From: Aedes albopictus
Taxonomy: Eukaryota > Arthropoda > Insecta > Diptera > Culicidae
Direction: 5' to 3'
Length of the DNA stretch: 64,000 bases
NCBI RefSeq assembly: GCF_035046485.1
Contig: NC_085136.1
Span: 75,533,734 to 75,597,733 of the forward strand
The notes beneath the pieces were generated by a model that saw only the letters and a program-made list of their open reading frames with translations, was not told the origin of the DNA and did not search any database. The position numbers and the translations under genes were made by a program. Positions 1 to 11,061 of the stretch are shown here, in pieces; positions within the stretch are counted from its first letter, which is position 1, and each line of letters opens with the position of its first letter.

Positions 1-41
1 ATGTTCTGTTGTGCACATGGATGTCAAAGCATTTTCAACAG
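1..41. repeat. End segment of a dispersed retroposon, cut by window edge
   Basis: The first ~41 bases match, almost base for base, the terminal segment seen at 52190-52230 and, inverted, at 51759-51800, where it bounds a tRNA-like retroposon. Here only the end is visible, so this is probably the tail of another copy lying mostly outside the window. Nothing coding is seen. Confidence 0.6.
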
Positions 42-459
42 AATGAAAAGGTTAAACAAGTATCATGAAACATTCTCACCAAATTTGAAAAAGGCATCGT
101 GGGATCAGCTTAGGGGGGGGGGGGGGGGGTATTTCTCTGCTTCAGTAATATCCAGTTGCTAAATCTTGAGGATTGGTTTCATTTGTGTGTGTGGTTTCAT
201 TTCGAGTCGAAAAATTCACCACTTTTGATCCAAATAACACTTGTGAGCAGTATGTCTGCATTGGTTCTCGAAATTCTCTTGGTGGAACACGTGTTTTCAC
301 AATTAACACAAAATTTCACAAAAAAATGCAGCTGGTAGTCCAGCACTTCATACTACAAATTATGCGGAGTATTCTAAGCGAAGCTGGTGGCAAATATAAT
401 AAATTACTTAAAAATCTTTGCTGGTGGCATAGTACGAAATGCCTCAGCAACAGAATACA
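42..459. other. Non-genic stretch with a 17-bp G run
   Basis: No convincing gene. It contains an uninterrupted G homopolymer at 113-129. The short open frames here lack family features and look accidental. Confidence 0.5.
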
Positions 460-937
460 CGGAACTTTTTTTTTTTTTTTATTCCTAACCACTTAACCTA
501 TTTTACAGCTCTTTTGTCCACTAGGGCACTACGTGAGCGATTCCAATTGGCGGCTGCACTTACACTTTGTACAGCGCCTAAATGTATTCTATTATATTCT
601 TATTCTACTATATCGAACTGGTTTTGCATTTGTGCTGCTTTCACTTTTTTACCCTGTCCTTGGTAGAATGATGTGCACGATTGGAAATGATGTGCGGCTG
701 TTGTTCCTTTTCCAGTCCGATTGGGGGTCGTCCATTATGGGTTGCCGTTCGCCGATATCCAATTATCCGGGTCCGTTTGAACTATGAGAGCTCAGAAGAG
801 GGTCAAGTGCCAGCCGCTCTCGGGGGGAAGAGCAACTGACGAAGTACCGGGGCTGGGATCGAACCCATGACCATCCGCTTATGAAGCGAACGTGTAGCCA
901 CAGCGCCACGGGCCCCGGCCAACCAACCCGGAACTTA
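460..937 (-). mobile_element. tRNA-Met-like SINE, minus strand
   Basis: Read on the minus strand, 916 down to 848 resembles a tRNA: a cloverleaf-like order with a B-box (GGTTCGATCCC) and an anticodon stem-loop whose 7-base loop carries CAT, the Met anticodon. A body of ~370 bp follows and ends in a poly-A tail, seen as the T run at 466-480. The octamer CGGAACTT lies at both 460-467 and 930-937 and fits a target-site duplication. The T-loop is one base short of canonical, so this is a SINE head and not a functional tRNA gene. The family name is not known to me. Confidence 0.65.
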
Positions 938-1700
938 GGCGTTTAAGATTACGGAACTTGCAGTTTTGCGTGCGGCTGACATATGAGCACTCAAATTTTG
1001 AATTCATTTTTCACAAAAAGAAAAACCGCGACGGGAACGTCGCACAATTTCCCGAAGGAACCGTATACAGCACTCCACTTTTTTCTTCATGGCGTCCACC
1101 AATAATTTCACCACCTCACTCACATCCCACGCGCCGTGATGACACTCAATCCACTTCCGCTGGAGCCCGGATCGGCCCACGAAGGACGACACTTTAACGG
1201 TACTTTCCGAAATAATCCACCGAATCGAATTTTACGGACACGAAATAAGACCGCAAGCACTACGTTTCACTTATAACGAAGTTTAAAGAAGGTTTTACTA
1301 GAAAACAGTACCCGTACTCAAAAATTCTTAATCGGCCGAATCAAAAATTTCACGGGCTGTAGCTCGAACTCCACGGTTCACAGAAATACTGCACTAGTCA
1401 ATGTCACTTTTTAAAAGTAAACTCACTTTCGCCTGTCTCACATAGAAAAACAGCTGTATAAATTTAATAAAACAGAATACTGTCTTCGACAAAGTTGTTG
1501 TAAATTAGGGAAAAATGGGGTTATTTGTATTTGGGACTTCATTGATAACCTTGAACACCCTGAACACTATGAAATTTGGAAAAACGAAATAATTGGCATA
1601 CCAGTTGTTCTCAAAGCTGAACTTGTATGTGGGTTACGTTAATATGCATTCATTTAGCCTTTATCAAAAATATCAAAATGTGTTTTATATTCTGGGATGT
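938..1700. other. AT-rich non-genic stretch
   Basis: No gene, RNA or bounded mobile element can be supported. Short open frames at 958-1197 on both strands lack recognisable motifs. Confidence 0.4.
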
Positions 1701-1707
1701 TATCGGT

Positions 1708-2200
1708 GTTCCAAACTGTCCTAAAGTGAAGTCCTTCAAATACAAAAGAATAATTTTAAGTATTTTCGCCACAAATACAATGCCATTTAGGGGCACTATA
1801 GGGATATTCTAGGTCAGCCAAACTACCGTGGAGTTCAGAACTTCAGGTCTACACTCGTTACAGTAGCCATATCTGTTATACTGAGTAACGTTGCATAATC
1901 AACCGCAGTTACTGGAGCAACCTCAAGTCCACTAGCTTATTATAAACCTTTGGCACATTCAGAGTCGTCCAAACTGTTCTATAATAACGTCCTTCAAATC
2001 TACAAGAAAAACTTTTTATGTTTTCACCAAAAATATTAACATAGCATAATCTGATGAGATCCGTGAAGCTCTTGAAATCTCAAATGTTATTTAGAGACAC
2101 TATGGGGATGATCCTCGTCAGCCAAACTATCTTTGAGTTCAGAACTTCAGGTCTACTCTATCTTCTACCCGTCCAAACTATCCTAAAATTTAGCTCTTAA
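1708..2200. repeat. Diverged local tandem repeat, about 2.5 units
   Basis: A unit opening with CCAAACTGTCCTAAA recurs at 1711, 1969 and 2173. A second block (TTCAGAACTTCAGGTCTAC) recurs at ~1835 and ~2140. Spacings of roughly 200-300 bp and substantial divergence indicate an old tandem duplication. No coding potential. Confidence 0.55.
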
Positions 2201-2410
2201 TAGTAACTACTGAGAATAACTACTTCTCACAATGAACTTTTAACTGTAATCTGTAATCCTCCTGGCATATCATGAGTCGGCACGGTAAAGGCTGGGTATG
2301 CTGCGCAATTCAGATCCCATTGTGATCCACTAGCCTCTGCCCAGCAACTCCTATCTCTACCTCCACGCGGTACCGGCCGGAAACTATGAGCAACCTTAGG
2401 TAACCAACCA

Positions 2411-3903
2411 ACCAAGAGCTGAGGATCAATGGCCGATTCTTCAACATCAGCATAATAAACGTGCACAGCTCACACTTCGGAAGGACTGATGATGACAAGG
2501 ACGCATTCTACGTGCAGCTCGAACGCGAGTACGATCGCTGCTCAAGCCACGACGTCAAGATCATCATAGGAGATTTAAACGCTCAGGTAGGCCAGCAGGA
2601 GGAATTCAGACCGACGATTGGTAAGTTCAGCGCCCACCAGCAGACGAACGAAAACGGCCTACGACTCATTGATTTTGCCGCCTCCAAAAATATGGCCCAT
2701 GGTGCTACTTTTTCCAACACAGCCTGCCTTATCGTTACACCTGGAGATCACCACAGTTGACGTAATCTCAAATCAACCACGTTCTGATTGACGGACGGCA
2801 ATTCTTCGACATTATCGACGTCAGGACCTAACGTGGCTCCAACATCGACTACGAACACTATCTGGTGATGGTCAAACTGCGTCCAAAACTCTCTGTCATC
2901 AATAATGTACAGTACCGGCGACCACCACGGTACAACCTAGAGCGACTGAAACAACCGGATGTCGCCTCAACATACGCGCAGAATCTCGAGGCCGCGTTGC
3001 CAGATGAGGGCGAGCTTGATGAGGCCCCTCTAGAGGACTGCTGGAGTACAGTGAAAGCAGCCATCAACGACGCAGCCGAGAGCATCATCGGGTACCCGGA
3101 ACAGAATCGAAGGAACGAATGGTTCGACGAAAAGTACAGAACGGTTTTGGAGGAGAAGAACGCAGCAAGGGCGGTAATGCTGCAGCAAGGAACCCGACAG
3201 AACGTGGAACGTTACAAATAGAAGAGGAAACAGCAGACCCGCCTCTTTCGGGAGAAAAAGCACCGCCTGGAAGACGCGGAGTGCAAAAAAATTGAACTAC
3301 TGTGCCGTTCCCAAGAAACACGGAAGTTCTACCAGAACTCAATGCATCCCGCAACGGCTTCGTGCCGTGAGCCGAAATGTGCAGGGACAAGTAACGGAGG
3401 CCTCTTGACGGACGGACGTGAGGTGATCGAAAGGTGGAAGCAGCTCTTCGATCAGCACCTGAACGGCGTGGAGAACGTAGGCACGGGAGCCCACGGCAAC
3501 GGAGGAAACGACTACGCCAGTGCAGCGGAGGACGGAGATGAACCAACTCCCACGCTGAGGAAAGTTAAGGATGCCATTTACCAGCTCAAAACCAACAAAG
3601 CAGCTGGTAAGGATGGTATCGCAGCTGAACTCATCAAGATGGGTTCAGAAAAATTGGCATCGGCTGATAGTCAGGATCTAGGATACCGAACAGCTACCGG
3701 AGGAGTGGAAGGAAGGGGTAACGACCATTTGGAATGTGAGAACTTCAGGGCGATCACTATTTTGAATGCTGCCCACAAAGTACTAACCCAGATCATCTTC
3801 CGTCGTCTGTCACCTAAAACGAATGAGTTCGTGGGAAGTTATCAAGCCGGCTTCATCGACGGCCGATCGACAACGGAGCAGATCTTCACCGTACGGCAAG
3901 CCT
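2411..3903 (+). pseudogene. RTE-like LINE remnant (endonuclease and RT start), truncated
   Basis: This is a decayed non-LTR retrotransposon. An endonuclease segment (2461-2760, containing GDLNAQVG) is followed after stops and frameshifts by the linker (2865-3221) and the fingers/palm part of the reverse transcriptase (3342-3903, with TNKAAGKDGIAAELIK and GSYQAGFIDGRSTT). It is closely related to the minus-strand copy at 59.9-62.4 kb. Compared with that copy, two short in-frame losses lie near 3650-3720, and all sequence after the FTVRQ motif is missing. There is no catalytic YADD box and no long intact frame, so it is inactive. The RTE assignment is an inference from motif style. Confidence 0.8.
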
Positions 3904-5390
3904 CGTTGGATAAATGTACGACTCGTGCTGAAAAAATCAACTTTTTGCAACTCGTTACATAAATAACTATTTTGGAATCACACTTTATATGGGATGCGAT
4001 TGCAACAATTTCATTGGCAAAGCAGCTTTCATTTCATAATTGAGGTCTCATTGAATAGATTGGATGCAGGGTATGTCCCATTAGGATCATAATGTCAGGA
4101 AGTAGAAGATAAACGAGTAGTAAATGTATCAGCAATCGAATTCTGCTAGTATCAAAAGTTGATTTTGACTACACTTTACAAAATCTCAGAGGGTGATAAA
4201 ATCGGTTCAAAACTTGATAAAACCGGGGGTTGACAGATTCGGTGACAAACAAAATCGGAGCGTGACAGAATTGGGTCAATACTGTATAACGGTCTTACAT
4301 ATCTTCAGTGCATTTGTACCCGACTTTGATGAAATTTTGTGGAATTTTAAGGTATGCTAACGAACAAACAAGATTATGTATCTACGTCAGAAGATCTTCG
4401 GTAAGTTTCATAAACCGTCAAGTACACCAACAATAAAAAAAAAAGCACTTCACCTTGCAAAAACAAGTTCTTCTATCTTAAGCGTTTTATTTACACACTA
4501 AAATTCCACAAAAAGTCCACTAGCCTTACGCTTGAGCCCCCGAAATTTATTATCGTTCCCATGCCACTTGATTCCGCGCACCCAGAAATTGAGGACTTCT
4601 TGCTCGTAAACCCACCGGCCGCGGCATTCACATCTGGCTCAATCCACACAGTACAACTAGACACCGCACCACCGACCGGTAAACTCTCTGCACATGGAAT
4701 GGCGAAGCCCAGTTAAACAAATATCACACTCGACGAATCACTCGCGCGCTATCCAAGCAAAGCACACACGTGGAGAAATGCACGGCCGACGAAATCATCA
4801 TCATCATCTCGCGTTCGTTCCTGCCATCTGCACATTTGGGTTCTCTCCGTCGTCGTGTCGTCCGGGCTCCATGGCGCCACCCGGGCCATCTCCGAGCGTC
4901 CGTCACTCCGTTTCCTAATGATTAAGAGCGCGTGACTTCATGGATTATTAAAAATGAACGATCCGGCTACAACCCACAACCAGCAGCCCGGTTCGGGCTG
5001 GAGCCTCAGAAAACGACATGGATCTTGATCGTTACAGCAGCGAATGTTTACATTTTGCATTCCGCACCGGAGAATTTAGTGGCTGATGACTTTCGGGGTG
5101 AACAAATTTAAGACGCGCGAGCGCGCCCAGCGGAATAATTTGCAAGTAAAAGTGATTCCGGAGAGCGCCGAAAAATGAAAACTGCAATCTACGATCTGCG
5201 ATCGCACGTTGTTCATCATTCATTAATTCAACATGAGTAGGCGAATAATTTGAAGTCATTTGTCGGAGTGACTCGCACCTGGCATTGCTGGAGTTGCTCA
5301 AGTCGGATGTCCAAATATGAGGCTCATGAGTGGTAAAGTGACTGACTTCCGACAGAAAGGATGGGTTTGATTTTCTGTTTCAGCCCCTAC
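3904..5390. other. Non-genic stretch; GC-richer single-copy-looking block at 4500-5340
   Basis: The first 600 bp are AT-rich. From about 4500 to 5340 the composition is clearly richer in G+C, with no long ORF and no match to any other part of the window, unlike the surrounding repeats. It could be unique host sequence such as regulatory DNA or an untranslated exon, but nothing in it proves that. Confidence 0.35.
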
Positions 5391-5461
5391 TAGGGTAAGA
5401 ACACTAGACTTCGCCCCCCTAAAATTCTGATCTGATCTTCGCCACTGCATACATAAAAACC

Positions 5462-7064
5462 CTATTTAATCCACCTATGGTGAACAGAACCCTTCTTACA
5501 CTTATTAAAAATATTGTTGTATTATGCGTACTAAGCCAATTTATTTTGTGTGATTGACCAAAAGTTCAAGAAAATATTGTGGATTTGACATCTAGTGAAT
5601 TGGTTCCCAAAATAGCATCAGACCATGGACTTACCAGAAATGCCAGACACCTCCTAGAATCTTATATGGAATGTTAAAAAAATAGCTTTCATATTCTGGA
5701 ATATTGTATCTTTTGTTAACTGCCAAATAATCTTGAATCGATTAACAAATGGATAAGAAAATCAGCGAGATGCACTTTGTCTAATATCTCTTAATCAGTC
5801 GAATAAATGAGCTCCGAAGTACTTGGTATTCATGGTTATGGTGTAAAAAGGACAAAAATGACATATCTACTAAGTTAATCAGTTTTGGCATTAACTAGTA
5901 ATTTTGGCTGTCCGGTTCTTGCATTTTTCCCACAATATATAAATTCAAAGCTTTCATTTAACATATTGTTAGTTTTCATAAAATTCCTGTGTATTTGTAA
6001 TTTGTTAATTATAATTTTGTTGAAAACAATAACCTGCTAGAATACACTTTGTATGAGATCAGCATTATTTATTGAAAAATAATTTCCCATAGACTGGTGA
6101 AAAACTAATGCAAGATAGCAAGTGAATATAATAATAAAAAAGAATTTATTGAAATACTCTTCGTAAGATATCTCAGTAATCAAATGTCGAATCGAAATAA
6201 AATTTCAGGGCCTTATACAAGGATATTGTAGCTTTCATTTGGTGCTTAGAGAACCCAAATCGGTTAACAGATGGCTGAGATATTTATTATGGTACCCTTG
6301 GTCCAAAATCTTTCAAAAAGTTAACCTGTATTACTCCCAAGTACTCTTTGAAAGATATCTCGGTAATCAAATGTCCAATCCTAATGAAATTGTATAGGGT
6401 TCTACTAGAATGTTGTAGCTTTCATTTGGTGCCAGGGTAACCGAAATCGGTTGACAGACGGCTAAGATATTTATTATTATACAATTGGTAAAAAATCTCA
6501 AAAAGTTTAGTTGTATGAATCCTAAGTACTCTTCGAAAGATATCTCTGTAACCAAATGTCCAATCGAAATAAAATTTCTGGGTGATCTACTAGGATGCTG
6601 TAGCTTTCATTTGGTGCCAAGAGAACTTAAATCGATTGACAAACGGCCGAAATATTTATTATGATACACTTGGTCAAAAATCTTAAAAAGTTTAGAAGTA
6701 TGACTCATAAGTACTCTTCGAGAGATATCTCGGTAACCAAACGTCCAATCGAAAAAAAAAAATCAATAGCGTTCTACTAGGATGTATTAGCTTTCATTTG
6801 CTTCCAAGAGAACTCAAATCGGTTGACAGGCGGCTGAGAAACGTGCGTGACTTTTTTTTGTAACGCGCATACACACACACACACACACATACACACATAC
6901 ACACATACACACACACACACACACATACAGACATTTGCTCAGTTCGTCGAGCTGAGTTCATTGGTATATGAGACTCGGCCCTCCGGGCCTCGGATCGAAA
7001 GTCGGTTTTTCGAGCGATATTTATACCCTTCTTATGGGTGTAAGAAGGGTAAAAATGAAATTTG
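5462..7064. repeat. 1.6-kb dispersed repeat, copy 1
   Basis: It begins near CCTATTTAATCCACCTATGG and ends with GTGTAAGAAGGG, the complement of the ACCCTTCTTACAC found near its start. Inside are at least four diverged ~185-bp units sharing GATATCTC(A/G)GTAA(T/C)CAAA(T/C)GTCCAATC and TGTAGCTTTCATTTG (about 6165, 6355, 6535 and 6725). A (CA)n tract at 6869-6927 precedes the end. TAAAAA on both sides may be the target duplication. No ORF of note. Confidence 0.65.
6869..6927. repeat. CA-rich microsatellite
   Basis: Alternating CA/TACA repeats lie near the right end of the 1.6-kb repeat. The copy at 29.1 kb has only a short counterpart, so the tract expanded in this copy. Confidence 0.85.
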
Positions 7065-7129
7065 TATGGAGGGGGCGAAGACTAGAGCAGTGGCGAAGTC
7101 TAGGGCTTTTACCCTACCAGCAGCATAGC

Positions 7130-7565
7130 CTTTCTTATAGTTACACCTGGAGTTTACGTCAGATCATCTTCCACTTGATCGTTCCATTTCGCTCGCTACG
7201 CACCACGTCGTCTTGTCCCGTTAGGATCGCTTTCGAGAACCATTTTTATCGGGTTGGTATCCGACATCCTGGTGACGTGTCCTGCCCACCGTAGCCTGCC
7301 GATTTTCGCGATGTGGACGATGGTTGGCTCTTTTAACAGATGGTGAAACTCATGATTCATTCGCCATAGATGGTACGCAACACCTTCCGTTCGAAAACTC
7401 CAAGGGCGCGTTGGTTCTCTGCACGTAGGGTCCATGTTTCGTGCCCATAGAGGACTACCGGTCTAATCAGCGTTTTGTAGATAGTTAACTTCGTGTGACG
7501 GCGAACTTTGTTCGATCGTAGAGTTCTGCGGAGTCCAAAGTAAGCTCGATTTCCCGCCTGCTAGA
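7130..7565 (-). pseudogene. RTE-like LINE C-terminal fragment
   Basis: On the minus strand this encodes the region after the reverse transcriptase of RTE-type LINEs: a stretch with GLRRTLRSNKVRRHTKLTIY followed by a segment with GRLRWAGHVTRM, ending in a GTRRRGA motif. The frame is broken into at least two pieces (7196-7435 is the longest), and the endonuclease and RT domains are absent. It is a dead fragment and differs in sequence from the two longer RTE copies here, so it comes from a different subfamily. Confidence 0.75.
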
Positions 7566-7689
7566 CAGAAATAACTCCAAGAAAACCGCGAATAACTTAA
7601 ATTTAACGAGAGAAATATTTGAAAAACGTGTTATGCGCTTTTACATTTGATATTGTTGTTGACACATTTATTTTTTAGCTCAAAGCAGT

Positions 7690-7858
7690 TGTTGATTATT
7701 TTATTAGATCATTTGCGCATAAGCGCCCACTTTTGTTAAAGAGAGATCTCCCAATGTTATTAGTTAAATAAACAGAGTTGAGTTTGCACCGAGCAAGAGA
7801 AAACGTGCTTTATTTTTTCTCCCGAGTTTAACTCCCGGAACGCAGATCAGTGTGGACA
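7690..7858 (+). repeat. 5' LTR of BEL/Pao element
   Basis: 169 bp, TG...CA ends, nearly identical to the 3' LTR. The one difference I see is ACTTTT here against ACGTTT in the 3' copy. An AATAAA-like motif (AAATAAACAGAG) lies mid-LTR. Confidence 0.93.
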
Positions 7859-7862
7859 TTTT

Positions 7863-7880
7863 TGGTCCAAAATTCGAACC
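7863..7880 (+). promoter_or_regulatory. Primer-binding site
   Basis: TGGTCCAAAATTCGAACC lies four bases inside the 5' LTR. It is complementary to a tRNA 3' end ending ...GGACCA and reaching into the T-arm (GGTTCGAA). The tRNA species was not identified. Confidence 0.7.
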
Positions 7881-8349
7881 GGATTGTCTCCGGGAGTGTT
7901 CTTCGCGCGTAGTTGCCGGAAAATATTGAGACGGTCGTATTGTTCCTGAGGGAAGTGCGATTTCGTGTTCGCGCACTGCAACGAGCTGCATTCCGGACGC
8001 GTCTTCATTGAGTGTTTGAGGTTCCTAACCTCAATTCGTTCGCTTCCACGAGAGTGGAACTGCATCGACTTTTGCGGAAGTCCGGTCTGTTGCGGAGTGT
8101 GAAGAAGCACCGACTTCCGCAGAAGCCGGTCGGACATTTGAGTGAGTGAAGAAAGCACCATCCCGTGTGGGGACTGGTCAAACATCAGTGTGAAAAAGCA
8201 CCATTCCGAGCTGGACTGGTTGAACATAAGTGCGTGTGTGTGTGTGTGTGGGTGAAAACTGCGCCGTCGTGAGCGCCGATCGATAAACAGTGAGAAGTGA
8301 GAACACTGCACCGCTCGAAAAGCGGTCTGAAAAAAATGTAAACAAAGTG

Positions 8350-9391
8350 ATGAGTGAAGAGAATAATATTTTGACACCCCGGGCAAGAGGCAGAGGGAAC
8401 GTCATTCATACCCCGGTGTCGGAACAGAAAAAGCAACAACAACAGCGACAACAACAAATGATGGCAGAACACAAATTTCACGCTTTGACGGCTCGACGGA
8501 CTGCAGTTGCAGCAAAGCTCCAGCGCGTGAAAGATCTGTTGGGACAGGCTGCCAACATCACTGTTTACCACCTAGAAACGTATCTGCGACGGGTAGATCC
8601 CTGCTACGAAGAGTATAACACGATCCAGAACGAAGTGTACACGGAGTTTCCCGGTCAGCGGCTGGAGCAGGAGCGGTATTTCGTCGAGTTTGAAAACGTC
8701 TACGAGGATCTGCGTATCGAACTCTGTCAAGCGATCGACGGTATTCGAAAAAATGACAATAAGCTAACGGTGGCAGAAGTCATTCCCCAGCCAGCTGCTG
8801 TGAATCATGTTCCCGGGTTGCCCAACGTTCCCCTACCAAGCTTCGATGGAGCGTACGAAAAATGGTACCGCTTCAAACAGCTATTCGTAGACCTCATGCA
8901 GAAACACCACCACCTTTCGGATGCCACCAAACTGTACTACTTGCAACAGTGTTTGAAGGGGAAGGCTGAGAGCGTACTGAGCGACCAGGTGGTAAACGAG
9001 AACAATTTTCAGCTTGCCTGGAAAGCTCTTGAGGAGCGGTTTGAAAATAAAAGGACTATTGTAGACGTGCACATCGCAGGGCTGCTGAATTTGCGGAAAA
9101 TGACGAAGGAAAGCTCTATCGAATTACGCCAACTCGTCGATGATTGCAGTCGGCACGTCGAAGCGCTAAAGTTCCACGCTCTGCCGATGCAAGGAACAAC
9201 TTGTTGTTTCGCTCCCAACCTCCAAGCTCGATAATGCCACAGCAGGATTGTGGGAGAACAGCGTGGAGCCAAGGGAACTTCCGGAGTATGAGGAAACCAT
9301 TCAGTTCCTGCAAAACCGCTGCTTTGTCCTGGAGCGGTGCGAAAGCAAGACGAAGTGCAAAATCCTTGAAACAACCAAGATGAAGCCAGTG
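8350..9391 (+). pseudogene. BEL gag, N-terminal part, frameshifted
   Basis: The first ATG is at 8350; the open frame extends a little further upstream without an ATG. A Gln-rich stretch is followed by a helical region and then the DUF1759-type capsid region (motifs LPSFDG, YEKWYRFKQLF, LKGKAESVL, FENKRTIV). The frame ends early at 9234. Reading one base shifted from about 9195 restores the family pattern (SKLDNATAGLW, FLQNRCFVLE), so a single-base indel lies near 9190-9200. The continuing frame is cut at 9391 by the insertion of the 7.2-kb element and resumes at 16622. Role: capsid/nucleocapsid of the retrotransposon particle. Confidence 0.88.
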
Positions 9392-10144
9392 CACACTGGG
9401 CCAGGAACAGAGATTAGCAAGACAAAACCTCTAGCACATTGGGGTTACGTCCTATCAAGTTGGTGTCTTCGGCAAAGTTGTTGGGTTTTATCTGCGCCTC
9501 AAATTGCGCTTGGAGTTTAGTTCGTAAAACCGCCGCATAAGTGGCGCTGCGGTACTAACTTTTTTATTTCACATCCTAGAGCTTTGGCGTCTTCGGCAAA
9601 GTTGTAGAACAGGCAAAAATATGAATAGTTGTCGAAAACACTAAAACTGTAGCTCTTAAAATAACAAAGTTACATTGAATTTTATAAACGAACGACTTAA
9701 ATTTTTGGTTTTATGTCATTATCTTGTTTCTCAGCCTACATGTTGCCATGACAACAGAAAACAACAATCGCAGTAGTCGAACAAGATCGTACATTTGAAA
9801 TTGTATTTCACTCTTGCAACAATCATGCGTTTTGAGGAATAATACATACATTTGTCTAGGTATTACTAGTAGAAATTCCTGTTTTAGTGTATATGAGTGA
9901 TATAGCGTAATCTGCACCTTCCTGATTTTGCCTGAATGAAACGCATGTAGGTTAGTAAATTCGCTTCTTGAATCTTTTTAAACATTCAGGACCGCAACAA
10001 GACGCTGCCACTCACTTCACGCCCACCGCAAATTCCAGATTGTCGTGCATCCAAATAAGTTTATTTTCAGTATTAGACAAGTCTAAAGAGGAGCCTAATT
10101 TGAGCCCAAACGAATTCAAAAAATAAACTGGATGGGATATAAGT

Positions 10145-10478
10145 TAGCTGAAATATTTTGGTTGGCGTAAAATGGATGACAGCGTCTTTTGAGTCCCAAC
10201 TTTACCTTTGTTTTATCCGTTTTCACGTCAAATCTGAAACAATATCAACTGCAACAGAAAATCTGAAAGATTTGTCAGATAAAAGTTTTCGAATTATTCA
10301 TTTCACAGTTTTAGTGCGATTACAAAATAGCAGAATGGCTAGAGGTAGATTTTTTTATTTCACTAATAGAGTATTCGTACCCTTTTCATCCTACGAAGAA
10401 CACGGGATTGAAGCGCTGTTTGTTTTGTTTCTTATTTTTGTACTTTTGTTAGAAGTGAGCACAAAAAAAAAAACAAAA
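10145..10478. repeat. 334-bp direct repeat, left of LOA-like LINE
   Basis: Identical by eye to 14946-15280 apart from one base in an A run. The pair flanks the LINE exactly and looks like an exceptionally long target-site duplication. Its right half is part of a GGGTAT-ended MITE related to the copies at 27.0 and 39.3 kb. Confidence 0.9.
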
Positions 10479-10479
10479 C

Positions 10480-10597
10480 GGCTGTTCGAGTCCGTATGAA
10501 GTTGATCATCAATATTAACTTCTTTTCTCGATCAGCCTAGATAGCTGTGTAGTGTCGGTAGCGATTGTCTCAATTGGCTAAGAATAACACTACGGAC
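10480..10597 (+). ncRNA. Candidate HDV-like self-cleaving ribozyme at LINE 5' end
   Basis: Helices can be drawn in the order of the HDV double pseudoknot. P1 is 10480-10490 with 10527-10537 (10 of 11 pairs). P2 is 10490-10496 with 10591-10597 (7 of 7). P3 is 10498-10503 with 10517-10522 (6 of 6). P4 is 10562-10567 with 10571-10576. The sequence GCTAAG (10577-10582) follows P4, matching the catalytic-cytosine segment of the antigenomic HDV ribozyme. The 5' edge of P1 coincides with the LINE boundary. Departures from the consensus: P1 longer than 7 bp, a 4-base P3/P1 spacer and extra bases before the P2 3' strand. Not tested computationally. Confidence 0.5.
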
Positions 10598-10867
10598 CGC
10601 CTGTTCCGGTGGTAAGAATCCACCAACAGGTGACCCCTAATTCATGGTGTGATGCGGCTTTATGCTTACCGTGCCTAGGAATGAATGGCTAGGGGGGTCT
10701 AATAAAAACCTAACCGCTAACGGAGCCTGTGGAGTACCAGGGCGCCCTCCACAGTATGTAGCCCTTACTGCGCTAACCGGAGCAATGGTGCAGTGGACCT
10801 TGTGTTTCTCCGAGACAATCAGCTGCCCTTCTTTAGTCTCACTTGAGGCTAAATAAGGGCGGGATTA

Positions 10868-11061
10868 TGAAGATGTTGTTAATTAGTTTAAATTTTCACC
10901 TATATGGTTTCGCATTATGCGATTTACACAGTGTATTCTGTGTACCCTCGCCTTTGGCGTTTTCCAATCGATACCGATTTGGTTTTATTGTTGCTGTTCT
11001 TTGTTGTGCTGTTGTTGCGAAGAGTTTAATCTTACCTAGTTTGGGTAGTGGCTACGGTTAG
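10868..11061 (+). CDS. Short upstream ORF overlapping LINE ORF2 start
   Basis: The first in-frame ATG gives about 64 codons with a hydrophobic, signal-like beginning (MKMLLISLNFHLYGFALC). It ends in TAG at 11059-11061, overlapping the start of the ORF2 frame. ORF2 has no ATG ahead of its endonuclease domain, so this small ORF could feed translation into ORF2 by reinitiation or frameshifting. No family is recognised, and it may equally be leader sequence without function. Confidence 0.25.

Larger units (their letters stand above)
5393..7114. mobile_element. TA-flanked inverted-repeat element hosting a larger repeat
   Basis: The ends are imperfect inverted repeats: GGGTAAGAACACTAGACTTCGCC at the left, and at the right a sequence whose complement reads GGGTAAAAGCCCTAGACTTCGCC. 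Each end is bordered by TA (5391-5392 and 7115-7116), the signature of Tc1/mariner-type non-autonomous elements. The middle (about 5462-7064) is a second repeat family also found at 26.5-29.2 kb without these outer ends, so one element sits inside the other. No transposase ORF. Confidence 0.65.

Noticed and set aside
848..916. Possible functional tRNA-Met gene on the minus strand
   Set aside because: The T-loop is one base short and the unit is joined to a poly-A-ended body with flanking duplications, so it is a SINE head.
10158..10499. Open frame repeated at 14959-15342
   Set aside because: It repeats only because the 334-bp segment is duplicated; it has no domain and runs into an A homopolymer.
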